A stretch of 64,000 nt of DNA. It comes from Prorocentrum cordatum (Eukaryota > Sar > Dinophyceae > Prorocentrales > Prorocentraceae). The DNA lies in contig CAUYUJ010014594.1 of the NCBI GenBank assembly GCA_963575745.1, forward strand, positions 28,501-92,500, read 5' to 3'. Below the pieces are notes generated by a model. It was not told where the DNA came from. It saw only the letters and a program-made list of their open reading frames with translations, and made no database searches. Positions 44,018-54,012 of this stretch are shown here, piece after piece. Each line of letters begins with the position of its first letter. Within the stretch, counting starts at the first letter, position 1. The translations under genes and the position numbers were made by a program.

Positions 44018-44172
44018 GTTAGGTCGGGCCTGTCCCCCTACAGGGGGATTTTGGGCGACAACAACAAAAAATGTCCGAAAGTGTTCCAAAAATGGTCAAC
44101 AAATCGTCTCCCGACTATTTTTTCCTATTATTGAATATTCCCCCTGTACAGGAACAGGTCCGACTTAAAAAT
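44018..44172. repeat. Imperfect inverted repeat (foldback)
   Basis: The left arm near 44021-44056 (GGTCGGGCCTGT, CCCCCTACAGGGGGA) pairs with a right arm near 44137-44168 (TCCCCCTGTACAGGAACAGG, TCCGAC), separated by about 80 bp. The left arm itself holds the palindrome CCCCCTACAGGGGG. GGGAACCCATCCCA occurs just outside at 44218 and 44330, and a related GGGGGAACCCATC lies in the hairpin at 61.98 kb. Confidence 0.55.
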
Positions 44173-44710
44173 AATGGCACTTGCAAAAACACCAGCAAAA
44201 AAATCGGGCCACGTCGAGGGAACCCATCCCAATGCCCTCCTCAAAGATGCATTGCATGCAAATCCTGGAATGAAACAACGACGGCTACAGAATCACCAAC
44301 GAAGTGGTATTGCAATTCGGACTGCTAGGGGGAACCCATCCCACGAAGCAGAGGTAGGCAATCACTAAACCCGTGGTAGACAAACAGGACATCTGCCTCC
44401 CAGCCCCAGAGGAGCAAATTCCATCTTCAAAAACCAGTAACAACAAACTGCCACTAGCCATAACTGAACAACGCTAGCTTCCCTGTACGACTACGTGCCG
44501 TTCGCCTCAATTGTACACCGCTCCAGAACTTGCTGACTCGACTGTATACAGCAATTCGGTAGTATGCTTGTGCGTGCACTTACGAGGACGGGTTGCGACG
44601 ACTGCATGGTCGTCGCTGCCGATCGGGGGGCGTCCAAAAAGGAGGCGTGGAAGTGGAGGGCTCGCAAGTCATGGCCCGAGGCATGCGCGCGGCCGAGGGG
44701 GGGGGCCAGA
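44173..44710. other. No gene supported
   Basis: Short frames only. Contains the two GGGAACCCATCCCA words noted above. Confidence 0.35.
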
Positions 44711-44713
44711 AAT

Positions 44714-45663
44714 TCACTCAAAGAAGAAGGAGCCATGAAACCTGCCCCTGTCATGATATCCGCCACCCCCTACCCTAATACTCTCCCCCCCCTCTTGGCC
44801 GCCCCTCCGAACCGAGGAGGCCGCCGACTGCGCATCCGGTGAGGCGCACATTTCTAGCATGCACGTCAAGGTATTGGACTGCCTTCCTTTGGCGCGTCAC
44901 CTTCAGATCGACCGTGCCGGCGCGCATCCACAGCTTGTACTATGCGCCCCCGCGGGTGGTCTGTGTGTTCTCGAAGAAGCGAACTGGATTGCCCCACGTC
45001 CCAGAGATGGTGATGATCTGGAAGTACGGAACAGACGCTGCCCATGCGCATGGCGTCGGCCAGCACGAGAAGCAGCGTGCTCGCAGAGTCTGCATGTCGC
45101 GGCACATGCAAGAGCGTGAGATTCCATCGCTGGTATACGTCGAAATGCTCGCCTGCAATGCTGGTGAGAAATGGATCGCCGATGCCAAAAACCATACCTG
45201 GTTCAGGCGTCGGTGCGGGCGTCGGGCTCTGCGCGGGGCTGGGCATCGGGAAGAGCGTCGGGCTTGGCGCGCTGAACAGACAGCCTTGAGTGAAGAACGC
45301 GCCCTTAGGCTTAGCGTTGGAAGCGCCCTCGCCACAAGTGCACAGCTTCGTGGAGCCACACCCGCAGCCGGTATGCGGCGATCCGTACCCAGTGTCGTCC
45401 TGCAGGTTGCCCAGCAGGTTGCCCAGCCGATGCCTTTTCCGCCGCCGCTCGAGGCGAGGCTGCTGTAAGATCCTCCGCGGGTCCAGAACCTGCCAGGGGG
45501 GCGCGCCGTTGTCGCACAGCGACTGCCCAGGCAAAAGGGGAGGCGGGCAGGAAGAATCCAACTGCGTGTCTTCAACTAAAACCACTTGCATAAGGTCAAA
45601 GCTCAAAACACCCCCGTTTGCAACAGCCGTTGTCGAAACAGCGAAAGCGAGACCTACGTGCAT
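44714..45663 (-). pseudogene. von Willebrand D-like secreted protein, broken
   Basis: From the ATG at 45663 (MHVGLAFAVSTTAVANG) the minus frame is open to codon ~200. It has Cys-rich GCGCGSTKLCTCGEG, then a Pro/Ser/Thr linker PSPAQSPTPAPTPEPG, then GIGDPFLTSIAGEHFDVYQR, NLTLLHVPRHADSASTLLLV and LADAMRMGSVCS. GDP(H)LT...G..FD is the hallmark opening of a vWD-type domain; the usual His is Phe here. After CS the frame slips by one to YFQIITISGTWGNPVRFFEN, hits TAG after TRGGA, and continues in the same frame with WMRAGTVDLKVTRQRKAVQY, LDVHARNVRLTG and AVGGLLGSEG to a TGA at 44716-44714. The post-stop blocks fit the same domain, so one frameshift and one nonsense codon interrupt an otherwise continuous homologue. 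Family assignment is from memory. Confidence 0.6.
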
Positions 45664-45895
45664 GGTCTCTGTAGCGTTACAAATATTTGTGAGACGTGGT
45701 ATTAGCTAGATTGGCGAAACGAGAAGTAATTCGGTCTTACTTACTTGAGCTCAAGTGGATACAGAAACTGTCTGGGGGGAAACGGAGCCGACGAAGCATG
45801 CACTGTGTAAATCGGCTACCGTGCTGCTAAACACTGAACGGAATGTCCACAGGTCCCGTAAAGTCCTCTGTTTTGAATATGTGGGTTCCCTTGTC
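45664..45895. other. No gene seen
   Basis: Upstream flank of the vWD-like pseudogene. No promoter or leader motif recognised. Confidence 0.35.
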
Positions 45896-46185
45896 AAGGG
45901 GCCGCCGGGTCCTCCTTCGAGTCGTCAGGGTCCTCCTGAGAGCACCTTGTATAAGGGCCCACAAGCCCCGAGTTCCAGGCGCTATCGGGCGCTACTGGAG
46001 GCTAGTCGAATGGTGTTGCGCGATTTCTCTCGAAACCAGAAAACGCCAAGAACGGCCGAGGAGGGTCCCGAGAGGCCTCCGAAACAGTCCAAGGGCCCCA
46101 AGACGGCCCAAGAACGCCCCAGGACGCGCAAGATTGCCTCCAGCGGCCCAGGGGCTCACCGAGACACCCCGAAAAGCCCTCAATA
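45896..46185 (+). repeat. CCAAGAGG-type fragment
   Basis: GGTCCTCCTTCGAGTCGTCA-type words, then GGCCCCAAGACGGCCCAAGA and similar units. It lacks the landmarks of the full element. Confidence 0.5.
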
Positions 46186-46229
46186 GAACCCTCAGGAATG
46201 CGCCCAGAAGGAAAAATGTTAGCCAGCGT

Positions 46230-46998
46230 GGACGCCAAACAATGTGCGTCGATCAACGTTGGGCAATACAAGTTGTGCAATCTATGTGGTGCTATCTGCA
46301 CTGCGCAATATATGTGCTGGGACCTACGTGGTGCAACATATTTTGCGCCAAATATGTTTGCAACATGTGTGGAGCTGTCTATGATGTGAGCGATCAAAAG
46401 ACGCACCGCAGACGCAAAACGCAACTCGTGCTTGTAACGTGGGCAATCTACGTGGGGCAATATATGTGGTGCAATCCACTTTGACCGTCTTGAAGCTGTC
46501 CTCTCCACTGCTCGTGTAAACATCCCACCCTCCCACCCGCAACTTGGTCGCAAAACCTCTTAAGACAAGACCGTGACGGTAGGTACCACATGGCACTTGG
46601 CCACGACACCGACGCCGACGACGACAGCGACAACGACGACGACGGCGCCGCCGACACCGACTACGACGACACCGACGACGTCTCCAACGACTTCGACGAA
46701 GACAACGACGAAGACGACGACGACGACGACGACGACGACACCGACGACGTCTCCAACGACTTCGACGACGACAACGACGACGATGATGACGACGACGACG
46801 CCGACGACGACGACGACCCAACGACGTCGCCAAAGAGGACGACGACGAGGGAGGAGGGAGGACGACGACGGCGACAACGACGACAACGACGACAACGACG
46901 AGGGAGGAGGGAGGGCGGCGACGACGCGAACGACGAAGAAGAAGGAAGGACGGCGACGCCGACGACGACAACGACGAGGGAGGAGGGAAGACGACGAC

Positions 46999-47042
<44 letters not shown>

Positions 47043-47905
47043 CGACGAAATAGGAGGGACGACGACGAGACGCCGACGACGGACGACGACGACGACGAGG
47101 GAGGAGGAGGAAGGACGACCACGGCGACAACGACGACGGAAACGACCACGACGCCAAAGAGGACGACGACGACGAACACGAGGAAAGACAGAGGACGGCG
47201 ACGGCGGCGACGACGACGACGACGACGACGCAAGAGGGCGCGCGCACGTTTTTGGTGAAAATCCGTGTTGCGAAATCTTGTGTTGTTGTATGTTTTTGGG
47301 CACACGATTTTGAAATCCTTCCGAAACCGATGGGTTTAGAAGGATTTCGGCATACGCGCGTGACGACGCGCGCGTCTGCACTTCGTCCCGTTTTTTTGCG
47401 GAGGATTCTCGCGACGGCACACGCGCAAGGGCGGCCGACTGATTTCGACATGCGCGCGCGAATCCCGTTTCGTAGCATGTTGTGGGAATTTTGGAAAAAA
47501 AACCATGGTTTTCTGAAGATTTCGCGAGAGCTCGCGCGTAAGCTTTTTTAGCAACTTAGTGGTGCGAAACCCTGTGGTGTTGTATGTTGTTTGGCAACTC
47601 GATTGCGAAATTCTTCCGACACCGAAGGTTTTTGAAGGACTTCGGCATGCGCGCGCGACGACGCGATGCGCGCGTGTGCACTTCGTCAAATTCGTTGCGA
47701 GGGAATCGCGAAAAAAAACTTATCATAAAGCAACAAATGTCCCCGTGTATTGTTTTTTCACAACGGAACCTCAGGGGGAGGCGATCCCCGCCCCTCGAGC
47801 ACAGTGTACAGTCATATTTGGGATGGACATGTGGCCATAATCATTTATCATTTGCATACCCGAAAGGGGGGGCGATAACGCAGGGGGGCGTAGAGTCTAT
47901 TCTCT
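46230..47905 (+). mobile_element. GTGCAA composite repeat, copy B
   Basis: (1) GTGGTGC/GTGCAAT degenerate tandem at 46240-46495; (2) C-rich landmark CATCCCACCCTCCCACCCGC, AACTTGGTCGCAAAACC at 46520-46556; (3) the core is replaced by an expanded GAC/GACGACAAC array (46600-47235); (4) two units of the ~300-bp satellite (47236-47720) with GTGTTGCGAAATCTTGTGTT, CGGCATACGCGCGTGACGAC and TTTCGACATGCGCGCGCGAA; (5) tail with GGATGGACATGTGGCCATAA and CGAAAGGGGGGGCGATAACG to 47905. It lies head-to-tail with copy C. Confidence 0.65.
46600..47240. repeat. (GAC)n expansion inside composite copy B
   Basis: GACGACGAC with AAC, GGC, GAGGGAGGA interruptions. An internal duplication ACCGACGACGTCTCCAACGA lies at 46670 and 46741, 71 bp apart. 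Bidirectional open frames (poly-Asp, poly-Arg, poly-Val) are artefacts. Confidence 0.92.
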
Positions 47906-49420
47906 TTTTAGAAAGGAGAACATATACGGTGCTATAGTGCAGCGTGCGTTGTGCAATCCAGTTTGTGTAATACAAGAAGCGTTTGTGCAGTACGGTGTGC
48001 AATCTACGCGGTGCAAAAGATGTGGTGCAATCAACGTTGTGCAATACATGTTGTGCTGACCCTGTGGTTGTTCAACACGTTGTGCAAGAACGTGGTGCAA
48101 CGTATGTTATGCAACCTACGTGGTACCATGTTTGTGGATATGTTGAATTCTATACGTGGTGTAATCAACGTTGTGCCAGATATGTGGTGCCGTATATGTT
48201 GCGATCGAACAAACAGCGCGGTGCAAACGCGACATTTTGTCGTGCACTCCAGGTGGTGCACTTGACTACCCTGCACCGCGCTTGACCAGCTCCACTGCCC
48301 GCGCAATCATCCCACCCGCCCACCCGCAACTTGGTTTGCAAAACCCATGCGGAGGCGATTGCTATGAATGCTTGACGTTGGCTGGTCCATGTGTGTGGCC
48401 GCGGTGGCTCTGACTACTGGGCAGGCACTTCAATGCGAGTCGGCGCCTTGGGCGGGCGCGGTACCATGGCAACGTCGACAACGGTAGACACGATGATGAT
48501 ATTAGTGATGTTGGGGACGATGTTGACAACGACGACGGCGCGGCCAGTGAGGTCGCCGATTCTGATCACGCCGACGACGATGATGGCGTCCTCGCGCGGC
48601 CGACGCGCGAGGGTGACCCGCATGGCATTATTTGACACGAATTGTGCCCCCCCTCCAGCACGCGCGCAAGGGCGTTCGAATGATGGCGGCATGCGGCGCC
48701 AGAGGACCGCTTGGCAGAGTTCCATGAAAATGTTGGGAAACCGATGTTTTTCTTAGCAAGGGCGTGCGCGCACGCTGTTTTGAAAAATGGTGTTGCGAAA
48801 ACACGTGTTTTTACATGTGCGTTCGGCACGCGGTTTTGATATCGCTACGAAGCCTAAGGTTTTTGACTGACTTTGGCATGCGAACGCGACGACGCGCGCG
48901 CGTGCACCTCGCCTTGTTTCGTTGCAAAAGATTCTCGCGACGGCACGCGCGCAAGGGCGTTCGAACGATTTCGACATGCGCGCGCGAAGCCTGTTTGGTA
49001 GCATGTTGTGGACATGATGAAAAAAAAACCTGGTTGTCCTAGGGATTCGCAAAAGCGCGCAAATTTGTTTTGAAAATCCGTGTTGCGAAGCCCTGTGTTT
49101 TAACATCTTGCTTGGGCACTCGATTTTGAAATCCGGACGAAACCAAGCGTTCTTGAATGATATCGGCATGCGTGCGCGGCGACGCGCGGGTGCACTTCGT
49201 CTCCTTTGTTCTGCAAGGTGTTCTTGAAAACTAATGGTTTGTGGTCAACGAGTGCACGCGCAAAATATCTGTTGCAGAGGATGGGGGGGAGGGGGCGGAC
49301 ACCGCCCCCCCTGGGATGGTGCGATTTCAGATTTAGGATGGACGATGGAGCATAATCACATGCCAATTGCGATACGGAAAGGGAAGCGATAATCCGGGGG
49401 GGGCCTTGTGAGATAGGAAA
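47905..49420 (+). mobile_element. GTGCAA composite repeat, copy C
   Basis: (1) GTGCAA/TGTGGTGCAA tandem at 47930-48265; (2) GCGCAATCATCCCACCCGCC, CACCCGCAACTTGGTTTGCA at 48300-48340; (3) core with GCAGGCACTTCAATGCGAGT, GGGCGGGCGCGGTACCATGG and GATGATG words to 48760; (4) one and a half units of the ~300-bp satellite (48761-49215) with GTTGCGAAAACACGTG, TTCGACATGCGCGCGCGAAG and AATCCGTGTTGCGAAGCCCT; (5) tail with GATGGACGATGGAGCATAAT and GGAAAGGGAAGCGATAATCC to 49420. The C-rich landmark lies about 1.79 kb from that of copy B. Confidence 0.65.
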
Positions 49421-49620
49421 ATCCAGCGGCGGCAGCGGGGCGGCGACGGCGGCCACGTAGCCGCTGAAGACACGGCCCAGACAACGGGCGGCTACGAGGC
49501 GCCGACGGGGCGGCGACGGCCGGCGCGGAGCAGCCAGACCGACGCGCCGACAAGGCGGCGTCGGCAAGCACGGAGCCGCCAGAACGACACGCAGGCCCAG
49601 TTCATTAGACCAGGCATGAA
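49421..49620. repeat. GGCGGCGACGG / CCGCCAGACCGAC block
   Basis: GGCGGCGACGG units followed by GCCGCCAGAACGACACGCAG, GCCCAGTTCATTAGACC. Partner of the block at 37888-38035. Confidence 0.6.
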
Positions 49621-49889
49621 AACGCCTAGGGGCAAACACTTTTCGGGGAAACTCGGGGAACAATTCAAAGAAGAACGCGCTGCGATCGCTCATCGATCAC
49701 AGTTGGAGGTTTTAAACACCAGGAAGTATCCCGGCAAAGCAACATAACAGCGATGTGTAGAAGCATATCTGGAAGCATTCCTCTTAAGATTCAGATGAGA
49801 ATCCAGTTGTAGAATTCTGCTGTTCTCGCGATCGTAGTCGCATTCGCGATGACAGTCGCAGTGGCAACGGCAGTCGCAGTCACAGCCTC

Positions 49890-51230
49890 AGCCTCAGCCT
49901 GCCTCAGCCTCAGCCTCAGCCTGCCTCAGCCTCAGCCTCAGCCTCAGCCTCAGCCTCAGCCTCAGCCTGCCTTCAGCCTCCGCCTCAGCCTCAGCCTGCC
50001 TCAGCCTCAGCCTGCATCAGCCTCAGCCAGCCTCAGCCTGCCTCAGCCTCAGCCTGCTCAGCCTCAGCCTCAGCCTGCCTCAGCCTCAGCCTCAGCCTGC
50101 CTCAGCCTCAGCCTCAGCCTGCTTCAGCCTCAGCCTCAGTCTGCCTTCAGCCTCGGCCTCAGCCTCAGCCTGCCTCAGCCTCAGCCTGCATCAGCCTCAG
50201 CCTCAGCCTCAGCCTGCCTCAGCATCAGCCTGCCTCAGCCTCAGCCTCAGCCTGCCTCTGCCTCAGCCTCAGCCTGCTTCAGCCTCAGCCTCAGTCTGCC
50301 TTCAGCCTCGGCCTCAGCCTCAGCCTGCCTCAGCCTCAGCCTTGCCTCAGCCTCAGCCTGCCTCAGCCTCAGCCTCAGCCTCAGCCTCAGCCTCAGCCTC
50401 AGCATCAGCCTCAGCCTCAGCCTCAGCCTCAGCCTGCCTCAGCCTCAGCCTCAGCCTGCCTCAGCCTCAGCCTCAGCCTGCCTCAGCCTCAGCCTCAGTC
50501 TGCCTTCAGCCTCGGCCTCTGCCTCAGCCTCAGCTGCTCAGCCTCAGCCTCAGCCTCAGCCTGCCTCAGCCTCAGCCTCAGCCTCAGCCTCAGCCTGCTC
50601 AGCCTCAGCCTCATCAGCCTCAGCCTCAGCCTCAGCCTCAGCCTCAGCCTCAGCCTCAGCCTGCCTCAGCCTCAGCCTCAGCCTGCCTTCAGCCTCAGCC
50701 TCAGCCTCAGCCTGCCTCAGCCTCAGCCTCAGCCTGCCTCAGCCTCAGCCTCAGCCTCAGCCTGCCTCAGCCTCAGCCTCAGCCTCAGCCTGCCTCAGCC
50801 TCAGCCTCAGCCTGCTTCAGCCTCAGCCTCAGCCTGCCTCAGCCTCAGCCTCAGCCTCAGCCTGCCTCAGCCTCAGCCTGCATCAGCCTCAGCCTCAGCC
50901 TCAGCCTGCCTCAGCCTCAGCCTGCCTCAGCCTCAGCCTCAGCCTGCCTCAGCCTCAGCCTCAGCCTGCTTCAGCCTCAGCCTCAGTCTGCCTTCAGCCT
51001 CGGCCTCAGCCTCAGCCTGCCTCAGCCTCAGCCTGCATCAGCCTCAGCCTCAGCCTCAGCCTCAGCCTCAGCCTCAGCCTCAGCCTCAGCCTCAGCCTCA
51101 GCCTCAGCCTCAGCCTCAGCCTCAGCCTCAGCCTGCTTGAGCCTCAGCCTCAGTCTGCCTTCAGCCTCGGCCTCAGCCACAGCCTGCCTCAGCCTCAGCC
51201 TGCCTCGGCCTCAGCATCAGCCTGCCTCAG
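49890..51230 (+). repeat. (CAGCCT)n hexanucleotide array with TGCCTCAGC spacers
   Basis: CAGCCTCAGCCT runs broken every few units by TGC (GCCTGCCTCAGCC), with larger recurring modules such as CAGTCTGCCTTCAGCCTCGG. Translation gives repeated SLSLPQPQ/ASASA frames that are open because the unit is 6 bp (or 9 with TGC). Confidence 0.95.
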
Positions 51231-51600
51231 CATTCAAAATGTGGCCCAGGAATGGAGTTCTGGGAACTCGAAGAGCACGAAGAGGCCTACAGACTGGGCT
51301 CAGGGCATTCAAAATCATGCCCAGGAATGGAATTCTGGGAACTCGAAGACCACGAAGGGGCCTACAGCTAGCTCCGGGCATTCAAAATGTGGCCCGGGAA
51401 TGGAGTTCTGGGAACTCGAAGAGCACGAAGTGGCCTACAGTTGGCTCTGGGCATTCAAATGTGGCCTGGGAATGGAATTCTGGGAACTCGAAAAGCACGA
51501 AGTGGCCTACAGTTGGCTCCGGGCATTCAGAATGCGGCCCGGGAGTGGAGTTCTGCGACCTCGAAGACCACGAAGTGTGTAACTGTTTGCTTAAAACGAC
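51231..51600 (+). repeat. 73-bp tandem units (CATTCAAAATGTGGCCC), set 1
   Basis: Starts at 51231, 51306, 51379, 51452 and 51524 (spacing 72-75). Unit: CATTCAAAATGTGGCCCGGG, AATGGAGTTCTGGGAACTCG, AAGACCACGAAGTGGCCTAC, AGTTGGCTCCGGG. The matching set in copy 2 is at 52277-52640. Confidence 0.9.
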
Positions 51601-51786
51601 TTCCGCGGATTTTCCCCGGCACCCGTCCGGCATATGCCCAGACCCCCCTGAGGAATCAAGATGCTTTCTTTTGAGACCATTAGAAACCTATCAGTCTTCG
51701 CTGTTAGGTGATTAAAAATTGTAGCTTGTCGCGTAGAGATCGCACCACCTAAGCAGGGCAAATCACCAAAACTAGGATTCAAACTT

Positions 51787-52760
51787 ATCCCGGCAAAGCA
51801 ACCTAACAGCGATGTGTAAGAGCATATCTGGAAGCATTCCCCTTAAGATTCAGATGAGAATCCAGTTGTAGAATTCTGCTGTTCTCGCAGTCGTAGTCGC
51901 ATTCGCGATGACAGTCGCAGCGGCAACGGCAGTCGCAGTCACAGCCTCAGCCTCAGCCTGCCTCAGCCTCAGCCTGCCTCAGCCTCAGCCTCAGCCTGCC
52001 TGAGCCTCAGCCTCAGCCTCAGCCTGCTTCAGCCTCAGCCTCAAACTGCCTTCAGCCTCGGCCTCAGCCTCAGCCTGCCTCAGCCTCAGCCTGCATCAGC
52101 CTCAGCCTCAGCCTCAGCCTGCCTCGGCATCAGCTTGCCTCAGCCTCAGCCTCTACCTGCCTCAGCCTCAACCTCAGTCTGCTTCAGCCTCAGCCTCAGT
52201 CTGCCTTCAGCCTCGGCCTCAGCGTCAGCCTGCCTCAGCCTCAGCCTGCCTCGGCCTCAGCATCAGCCTGCCTCAGAATTCAAAATGTGGCCCAAGAATA
52301 AAACTCTGGGAACTCGAAAAATACGAAGTGGCCTACAGTTAGCTCAGGGCATTCAAAATCATGCCCAGGAAAGGAATATTGGGAACTCGAAGACCACGAA
52401 GTGGCCTACAGTGGGCTCCGGGCATTCAACACGTGGCCCGGGAATGGAGTTCTGGGAACTCGAAAAGCACGAAGTGGCCTACAGTTGGCTCAGGGTATTC
52501 AAAATCATGCCCAAAATTGAAGTTCTGGGAGCGCGAAGACCACAAAGGGGCCTACAGTTGGCTCCGGGCATTCAGAATGCGGCCCGGGAGTGGAGTTCTG
52601 CGACCTCGAAGACCACGAAGTGTGTAACTGTTTGCTTAAAACGACTTCCGCGGATTCTCCCCGGCACCCGTCCGGCATCTGCCCAGACCCCCCCGGGAAG
52701 TCATGACGCTGGTTTTTGAGACCACTAAAAACCTATCAGTCTTCGCTGATAGGTAACAAC
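51787..52760 (+). repeat. CAGCCT-bearing unit, copy 2 (shorter)
   Basis: Same head, CAGCCT array (51943-52276, about 330 bp against 1340 bp in copy 1), five 73-bp units (52277-52640), and tail. The size difference is almost wholly in the CAGCCT array. Confidence 0.9.
52732..52753. repeat. Perfect 8-bp hairpin CCTATCAG/CTGATAGG
   Basis: CCTATCAG, loop TCTTCG, CTGATAGG. In copy 1 (51687-51708) the right arm is CTGTTAGG, with one mismatch. It lies at the end of the unit, as expected for a structured 3' terminus. Confidence 0.7.
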
Positions 52761-53280
52761 TTTTTCTGTCACGAACAGACTGCGAGCGAAAGCGCCTGCC
52801 GGCGTCGCGGGCCGCTCTGAAACGATGACGCGCGGGGGCAGATCTGGCGTGAGATCGGGGGGGGAAGCGGGCACAGAACAACAGAATCGGAGGGCGCCGA
52901 AACCGCGCATCCGGGGCCCCGAAGGAAAGGCGGGGGGCCACCATTGACATCATCACCCGAGAGACACGGTTGCGATGGGCGTTGACATAGGCGCGAGCAA
53001 TATACTCACCCAGTTGACTGGGGTACGCCTCGGCGATGGCCGTCAATAATCTGCAAGAGCTATCCTTTCCAGCCAACTCGGCGCGAGGACTGCCTGGCGA
53101 CGCGCGCGCCCCGCGGCCACAACACTTGAGAAGATGAAGAGACGAGAGGCCAGCACGAGCGCAAAGTATGGCAGTGCGCTTGCGACAGGAGGTTCCGAGG
53201 GCGGCACACAAGTCCACCGATAGGCGCTGAACCCTGGGGCGTTCAGCCACTCTGGCAGCCGCAAGCTGCTTCGAATCCCA
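52761..53280 (-). other. Possible coding scrap, unassigned
   Basis: A minus-strand frame (53250-52636) includes GKDSSCRLLTAIAEAYPSQL and GEYIARAYVNAHRNRVS, which look protein-like; the rest is Arg/Pro/Ala-rich and runs into repeat DNA. No family was recognised. Confidence 0.25.
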
Positions 53281-53284
53281 CCAG

Positions 53285-53360
53285 CCCTTTGGGCGTGAGT
53301 GGTTTAGAGAGCCCGCTCTGTTCTCAACCCTCCTTCCCCTTCGGGGAGGGGTTTACCCCT
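53285..53360 (+). repeat. Hairpin-bearing repeat, copy 2 (TTCG loop)
   Basis: TTTGGGCGTGAGTGGTTTAG then CCTTCCCCTTCGGGGAGGGG. The TCCCC-TTCG-GGGA stem-loop has the very stable TTCG tetraloop form. Compare 17636-17720. Confidence 0.55.
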
Positions 53361-53516
53361 CCCCCTACCCCCTCCCCCTGGGCCTGGAGAGGTCCCACCG
53401 CGGGTGGTCAGGGGAGTCCTTTTCGACTCCTGGGAGGGCTAAAAAACGACACCCCTCACGAGGATTCTGGCCCCGACGGGGGGAGGAAGAAAAAACCCTC
53501 TCCTCTTCTTCGAAGC

Positions 53517-53690
53517 CAAAATCATTGATTTTACTACGGTTTTGGCCGCATTTTGGCCTTCTGAGGGGGCAGCGCTCATTAAAGCTCCCCTCTTCCTTCA
53601 AGGCAAAATCATTGATTTTACTACGGTTTTGGCCGCATTTTGGCCTTCTGAGGGGGCAGCGCTCATTAAAGCTCCCCTCTTCATTGATCG
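53517..53690 (+). repeat. 87-bp direct duplication
   Basis: CAAAATCATTGATTTTACTA ... AAAGCTCCCCTCTTC occurs at 53517 and again at 53604 with almost no change. 87 is a multiple of three, so frames remain open, but nothing recognisable is encoded. Confidence 0.9.
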
Positions 53691-53699
53691 ACTTCCTCC

Positions 53700-54012
53700 A
53701 AGATGGCCCCAAGAAGCGCCCAGGAGGCACACTGAGGCCCCAAGATGGCCCCAAGAGGCCCCCAGAAGGCCCCAAGAGGCCTCCAAGAGGCCCCCAAGAT
53801 GCCCCCAAGAGGCCCCCAAGAGGCCCCAAGAGGCTCCCCGAGACACCCAAGGCGCTCCTGAAAGCCCCTGGGGCCGCCAAGAGGCCCCCAAGACGCCCCA
53901 AACGGCCTCCAAGAGGCTCCCAGGAGGCCCGAAGAGGCTCCCCCAAGGCACCCAAAACGCTCCTAGAAGCCCCTGGGGCCGCCAAGAGGCCCCCAAGACG
54001 CCCCAAAAGGGG
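53700..54012 (+). repeat. CCAAGAGG-type block with ~126-bp duplication
   Basis: AAGAGGCCCCCAAGA units. GCCCCTGGGGCCGCCAAGAG, GCCCCCAAGACGCCCCAAA appears at 53867 and 53970. It lacks the A-D landmarks. Confidence 0.65.

Larger units (their letters stand above)
49727..51786 (+). repeat. CAGCCT-bearing unit, copy 1
   Basis: Layout: a 160-bp head (ATCCCGGCAAAGCAACATAA ... GATGACAGTCGCAGTGGCAA), a CAGCCT array (49890-51230), a run of five ~73-bp units (51231-51600), then a tail with CTTCCGCGGATTTTCCCCGG, CCTATCAGTCTTCGCTGTTA. Copy 2 begins at 51787 with the same head. Confidence 0.9.

Noticed and set aside
49849-51582. 577-codon SLSLPQPQ-type open frame
   Set aside because: Follows from the 6-bp CAGCCT unit; all alternative frames are also open, and there is no non-repeat coding sequence attached.
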